64,000 nucleotides of DNA, taken from the NCBI RefSeq assembly GCF_000003815.2, contig NC_049994.1, positions 8,777,766 to 8,841,765 on the forward strand, written 5' to 3'. Shown one piece after another: positions 60,300-64,000 of this stretch. Numbering within the stretch: the stretch's first letter is position 1; each line of letters begins with the position of its first letter. The translations under genes and the position numbers were made by a program. The notes under the pieces were generated by a model that saw only the letters and a program-made list of their open reading frames with translations, was not told where the DNA came from and searched no databases. This DNA is from Branchiostoma floridae. Lineage: Eukaryota > Chordata > Leptocardii > Amphioxiformes > Branchiostomatidae.

Positions 60300-62190
60300 A
60301 ACCGTACGTGGAAGTGCGGATAACCGATGATAGAATTGGAGGGAGACAAACGACAAAGATGATTCTGTGTCTGTGCTGTACAGCTGCTATTTTGGCCGCC
60401 CTTATGCAAATATTGTTATACATTAACTAAGATGACCTACTTTTTGTTTAGAACATGGCACTAAGTACTTTTACTCATATCGGGTATGTCATATACTGTA
60501 TCTTTTAGAATTACTGAGTATCTAACGTTTTCGTGTGATGAGGAGCAACGGACTGCTAAGTTGTTAATCCTCTGGTGCAGATAATGTCTAATGTCGAAGT
60601 GGTAAAAAAAGACAGATCGAGACTGACCGTTTGACCGCTCACGGTGGTCAAACAGGTTTCTTTGGTCGGTCGCTCGGAGCGCTGATTGGTTGAAAGCTAT
60701 TCTCCAAGCAGAGGTTGGGTCGGGGGATAGTCGTTGTCCCGGGAGGGGGCGGTAAGAAATCCCAGCCACTACTATTCCCCCGACCCAACCTCTGCTTGAA
60801 GAATACTAGTAGTTAAGAGCTAGAGCATAGGGGCTCACAACTGCTGGGAACTATCTCCCGTATCAAAATCGTTCCTACAGGCCAAAACTGTGTCCACGAG
60901 CCAAAAAATGTATGTAATATCATCTCTGCCATAATACCCCCACATGAGAAACAATACACTACTCTTAAGTGATTAAAAGAGACGTGACAATGTAGTATCA
61001 TTAATTCTGAGGTATATACACTTCAGATATTTATGTGTTCAAGACAATCTTGTTAAGGCCTCTATTGTACTTTTTATGTGGCGGTATTATGGCACCCTGT
61101 GGAATTATAGGAGGACAGAAACCGCTGCTTTAAAATTCTCAACGGAAGCTTGAACAAATGACTAAACATACACAATATGGTATAGCACATTATGGATAGT
61201 CAATTTTCTTCACATCTTCTATGCCATTATAATTGATTTTGGCATTCTACGACATTAGTAGTGTTTTCCAATCCTTTTTTGTGGTAATTTTCTGCAAAAT
61301 TTTGCAGCTGCAATTTACGATATAGCAGAGAACCTTTCTTTAAACGGACGAAATGATGCAAGCGCGGATGTCATCCTAAGCTATTAGAGCATGTGAAAAG
61401 GGTTCGTCCTATGGGCTGCAGTGTTATTACACCTTGCAAGGGGACGCTAATGCATGGTCTTGTACTGAAACTAGTGGAGAAGGGCTGCATGCATGCAATG
61501 GAACGCCTACGGGAAAGCAATGGTGATTATATGCTTCGCTTTGCAGTTCGAAAAAACATTCCAGGCAATTATTACGGCCGGTCGAAAGTAGGCTTCAGTT
61601 TAATAAGGTTGCTACAAAGCCGGGTCACTTCCAGGATGTGATGATGATATGACGAAGAAGAAGACGTCCAGGATACGAGTTTCCTCAACATGCAGTGTGC
61701 AAGAGGACAACTATATAGACCTTCTTTAGCCACTTCAGTGTATTTTGAGGCAAAGATGTGTACTTTTTCGTTTGGCAGAGTTCATTTCAAAAGGTCAAAC
61801 ATCTATGGGCGCTCAATTCTAAACAGTTCAATTCAAACAGCGTACCTTAGTAGAGAAAATTATGTCTTCACTGCAGTTGTTTTCGAGAGAAACCTTTATT
61901 CAATAACCAGATGAGATTTGTATATACTGTCTCAAAATGATAACATTATTTTCATGAAATTTGGGTGACAACTCCTTCAGACACAACAGGTGGACTTGGA
62001 CCATTTGCACGCTGAGCCATGGTGACCGTTTTCTTAAATGTTTGAACAAAGCTCCTATTGTACAACATGTATAATTACTTCATTGTTCCATCTCTTCTTT
62101 GTGCTGAAATGGTATAAAGCGCACAAGAGGGAAAAATTCACAATTAGCCCATCAATCTTGAATGGTAATAAGCATTGTATTAGGTGCTGA
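60300..62190. other. Spacer upstream of DHRS1 copy 2
   Basis: Contains sequence shared with the 5' flank of copy 1 (for example 60420-60690 resembles 52430-52700), the hairpin at 60697-60811, and a repeat relative at 61233-61380. An 82-codon frame at 61393-61641 resembles nothing I know. Confidence 0.45.
60697..60811. mobile_element. Perfectly folding hairpin MITE, about 115 bp
   Basis: ATTCTCCAAGCAGAGGTTGG followed by GTCGGGGGATAG is inverted as CTATTCCCCCGACCCAACCT followed by CTGCTTGAAGAAT. A partial relative of the GTCGGGGGATAGTAG block lies at 5192-5206. Confidence 0.7.
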
Positions 62191-63900
62191 GCAACATCCA
62201 CACGTCCCTTAACAACATTAATCCCTGAACAACATCCACCCCTGGTGCAGAATAACATTCACACAAACAGCCTGTTCCTAAATAACATTCAGACAAAACC
62301 CCTGTTCCTGAATCCATCCCTATCCCTGATGCTGAACAACATCCACACAAACACCCCTCTCCAAGAATCCATCCCTGTCCCTGAAAAACATCCACACACC
62401 CATCCCTGGTGCTCAATAACATTCACAAGCACACACTGTCCCCGAATCCATCCCTGTCACTGAACAACATTCACACATCCATCCCTAAGCAATACATCTA
62501 TACCTGTCCCCGGTGAATAACAACGTTCACGCATCCATCCATGTCCTTGGTCCTAAACACCATTCGCACATCCCTCTCTGTCCTTGGTTCTAAACATCCC
62601 TCCCTGTCAATAAAAATTCACACATCCCTCCCGTCAATAAACAACATCCACACATCCCTCCTTACTGTCCTTGGTACTGAACAACATTCACACATCCATT
62701 CCTACTGTCCTTGGTGCTGAACAACATTCACACATCCATCCCAACTGTCCTTGGTGCTGAACAACATTCACACATCCATCCCTACTGTCCTTGGTGCTGA
62801 ACAACATTCACACATCCATCCCAACTGTCATTGGTACTGAACAACATTCACACATCCATCCTTACTGTCCTTGGTACTGAACAACATTCACACATCCATC
62901 CTTACTGTCCTTGGTGCTGAACAACATTCACACATCCATCCCTACTGTCCTTGGTGCTGGACAACATTCACACATCCATCCCTACTGTCCTTGGTGCTGG
63001 ACAACATTCACACATCCATCCCTACTGTCCTTGGTGCTGAACAACATTCACACATCCATCCCTACTGTCCTTGGTGCTGAACAACATTCACACATCCATC
63101 CCAACTGTCCTTGGTACTGAATAACATTCACACATCCATCCCTACTGTCCTTGGTGCTGAACAACATTCACCCATTCATCCCTACTGTCCTTGGTGCTGA
63201 ATAACATTCACACATCTATCCATGGGCCTGGTACTTCACACATCCATTCCTGTCAATAACCAACATTCACACATCCCTCCCTGTCAATGAACATTCACAT
63301 CCCTCCCTGTCAATAAACATTCACACATCCCTCCCTGTCAATAACCAACATTCACATCCATCCTACTGTCCTTGGTGCTGAACAACATCCACACATCCCC
63401 ATTCCTGTCAATATTCACACATTCATTCCTGTCAATAACCAACATTCACACATCCCTCCCCCATCAATAACCAACATTCACACATCCCTCCCCCGTCAAT
63501 AACCAACATTCACACATCCCTCCCCCGTCAATAACCAACATTCACACATCCCTCCCCCGTCAATAACCAACATTCACACATCCCTCCCCCGTCAATAACC
63601 AACATTCACACATCCCTCCCCCGTCAATAACCAACATTCACACACAACCCCCCCGTCAATAAACATTCACACAACCCCCCATCAATAAACATTCACACAA
63701 CCCCCCATCAATAAACATTCACACAACCCCCCATCAATAAACATTCACACAACCCCCCATCAATAAACATTCACACAACCCCCCCCCCCATCAATAAACA
63801 TTCACACATCCCCCCCATCAATAAACATTCACCCATCCATCCTACTGTCCTTGGTGCTGAACAACATTCAAACATCCCTCACTGTCAACAAACAACATTC
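62190..63900. repeat. Minisatellite field (40-bp, 32-bp and about 25-bp arrays)
   Basis: From about 62680 to 63215 a 40-bp unit, ACAACATTCACACATCCATC followed by CCTACTGTCCTTGGTGCTGA, repeats about 13 times. From 63425 to 63645 a 32-bp unit (CAATAACCAACATTCACACA plus TCCCTCCCCCGT) repeats about 7 times. From 63650 to 63835 a shorter CAATAAACATTCACACAACC unit repeats. All share AACATTCACACA, so they are stages of one family. Degenerate units fill 62190-62680. Open frames here are repeat artefacts. Confidence 0.9.
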
Positions 63901-64000
63901 ACAAAGCATCAGGACACATACATACAAGCACACAATGCATACAGTATTACATACAACATACATACAACTTACAGTTAACACTAGGGGTTGCACACTGGTG

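Noticed and set aside
62245-63120. Short repetitive open frames (NNIHTSIPTVLGA)
   Set aside because: Translated minisatellite without start context or domain.

Overview
The window looks like genomic DNA of an invertebrate deuterostome, most probably an amphioxus (Branchiostoma). The genes have many short exons with GT-AG introns. The protein set (BZW/eIF5-mimic, ANKMY2, DHRS1, and an ankyrin-ZU5-UPA-death scaffold) is animal. ANKMY2 and BZW2 lie head to head, as I recall them lying on human chromosome 7. Introns and spacers are crowded with short inverted-repeat elements, SINE-like elements and minisatellites. The species is an inference; no search was run.

Layout, left to right. (1) 1-3790: the 5' half (exons 1-3, minus strand) of a second BZW gene that continues beyond the left edge; it is paralogous to 26.6-32.3 kb. 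(2) 4.6-8.1 kb: an inverted-repeat element, then the 3' part of a rhodopsin-type GPCR whose tail is a 27-bp coding minisatellite. (3) 9.6-17.2 kb, minus: a complete 13-exon gene for a 989-residue ANK-ZU5-ZU5-UPA-death protein with a 30-bp, about 25-copy repeat inside its coding sequence. (4) 18.6-31.6 kb, minus: a complete 13-exon BZW2-type gene (421 aa). Its first intron holds a TIR element carrying a RecQ-helicase fragment. (5) 34.6-43.7 kb, plus: complete ANKMY2 (12 exons, 439 aa). (6) 44.5-51.7 kb and 55.7-60.3 kb, minus: two complete tandem DHRS1 genes (322 and 321 aa), separated by a 1.9-kb near-identical tandem duplication. (7) 62.2-63.9 kb: a field of related minisatellites.

Every complete gene model closes in phase from ATG to stop. 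The genes do not form one pathway. BZW2 is a translation regulator, ANKMY2 a MYND/ankyrin protein linked to ciliary signalling in vertebrates, DHRS1 a short-chain dehydrogenase, and the ANK-death protein a likely signalling or adaptor scaffold. The most unusual items are the coding repeat in the death-domain scaffold, the TIR element with a captured helicase start, a 40-bp array that multiplies a splice acceptor in ANKMY2, and a C/G-rich foldback element ending a few bases from a DHRS1 splice donor.
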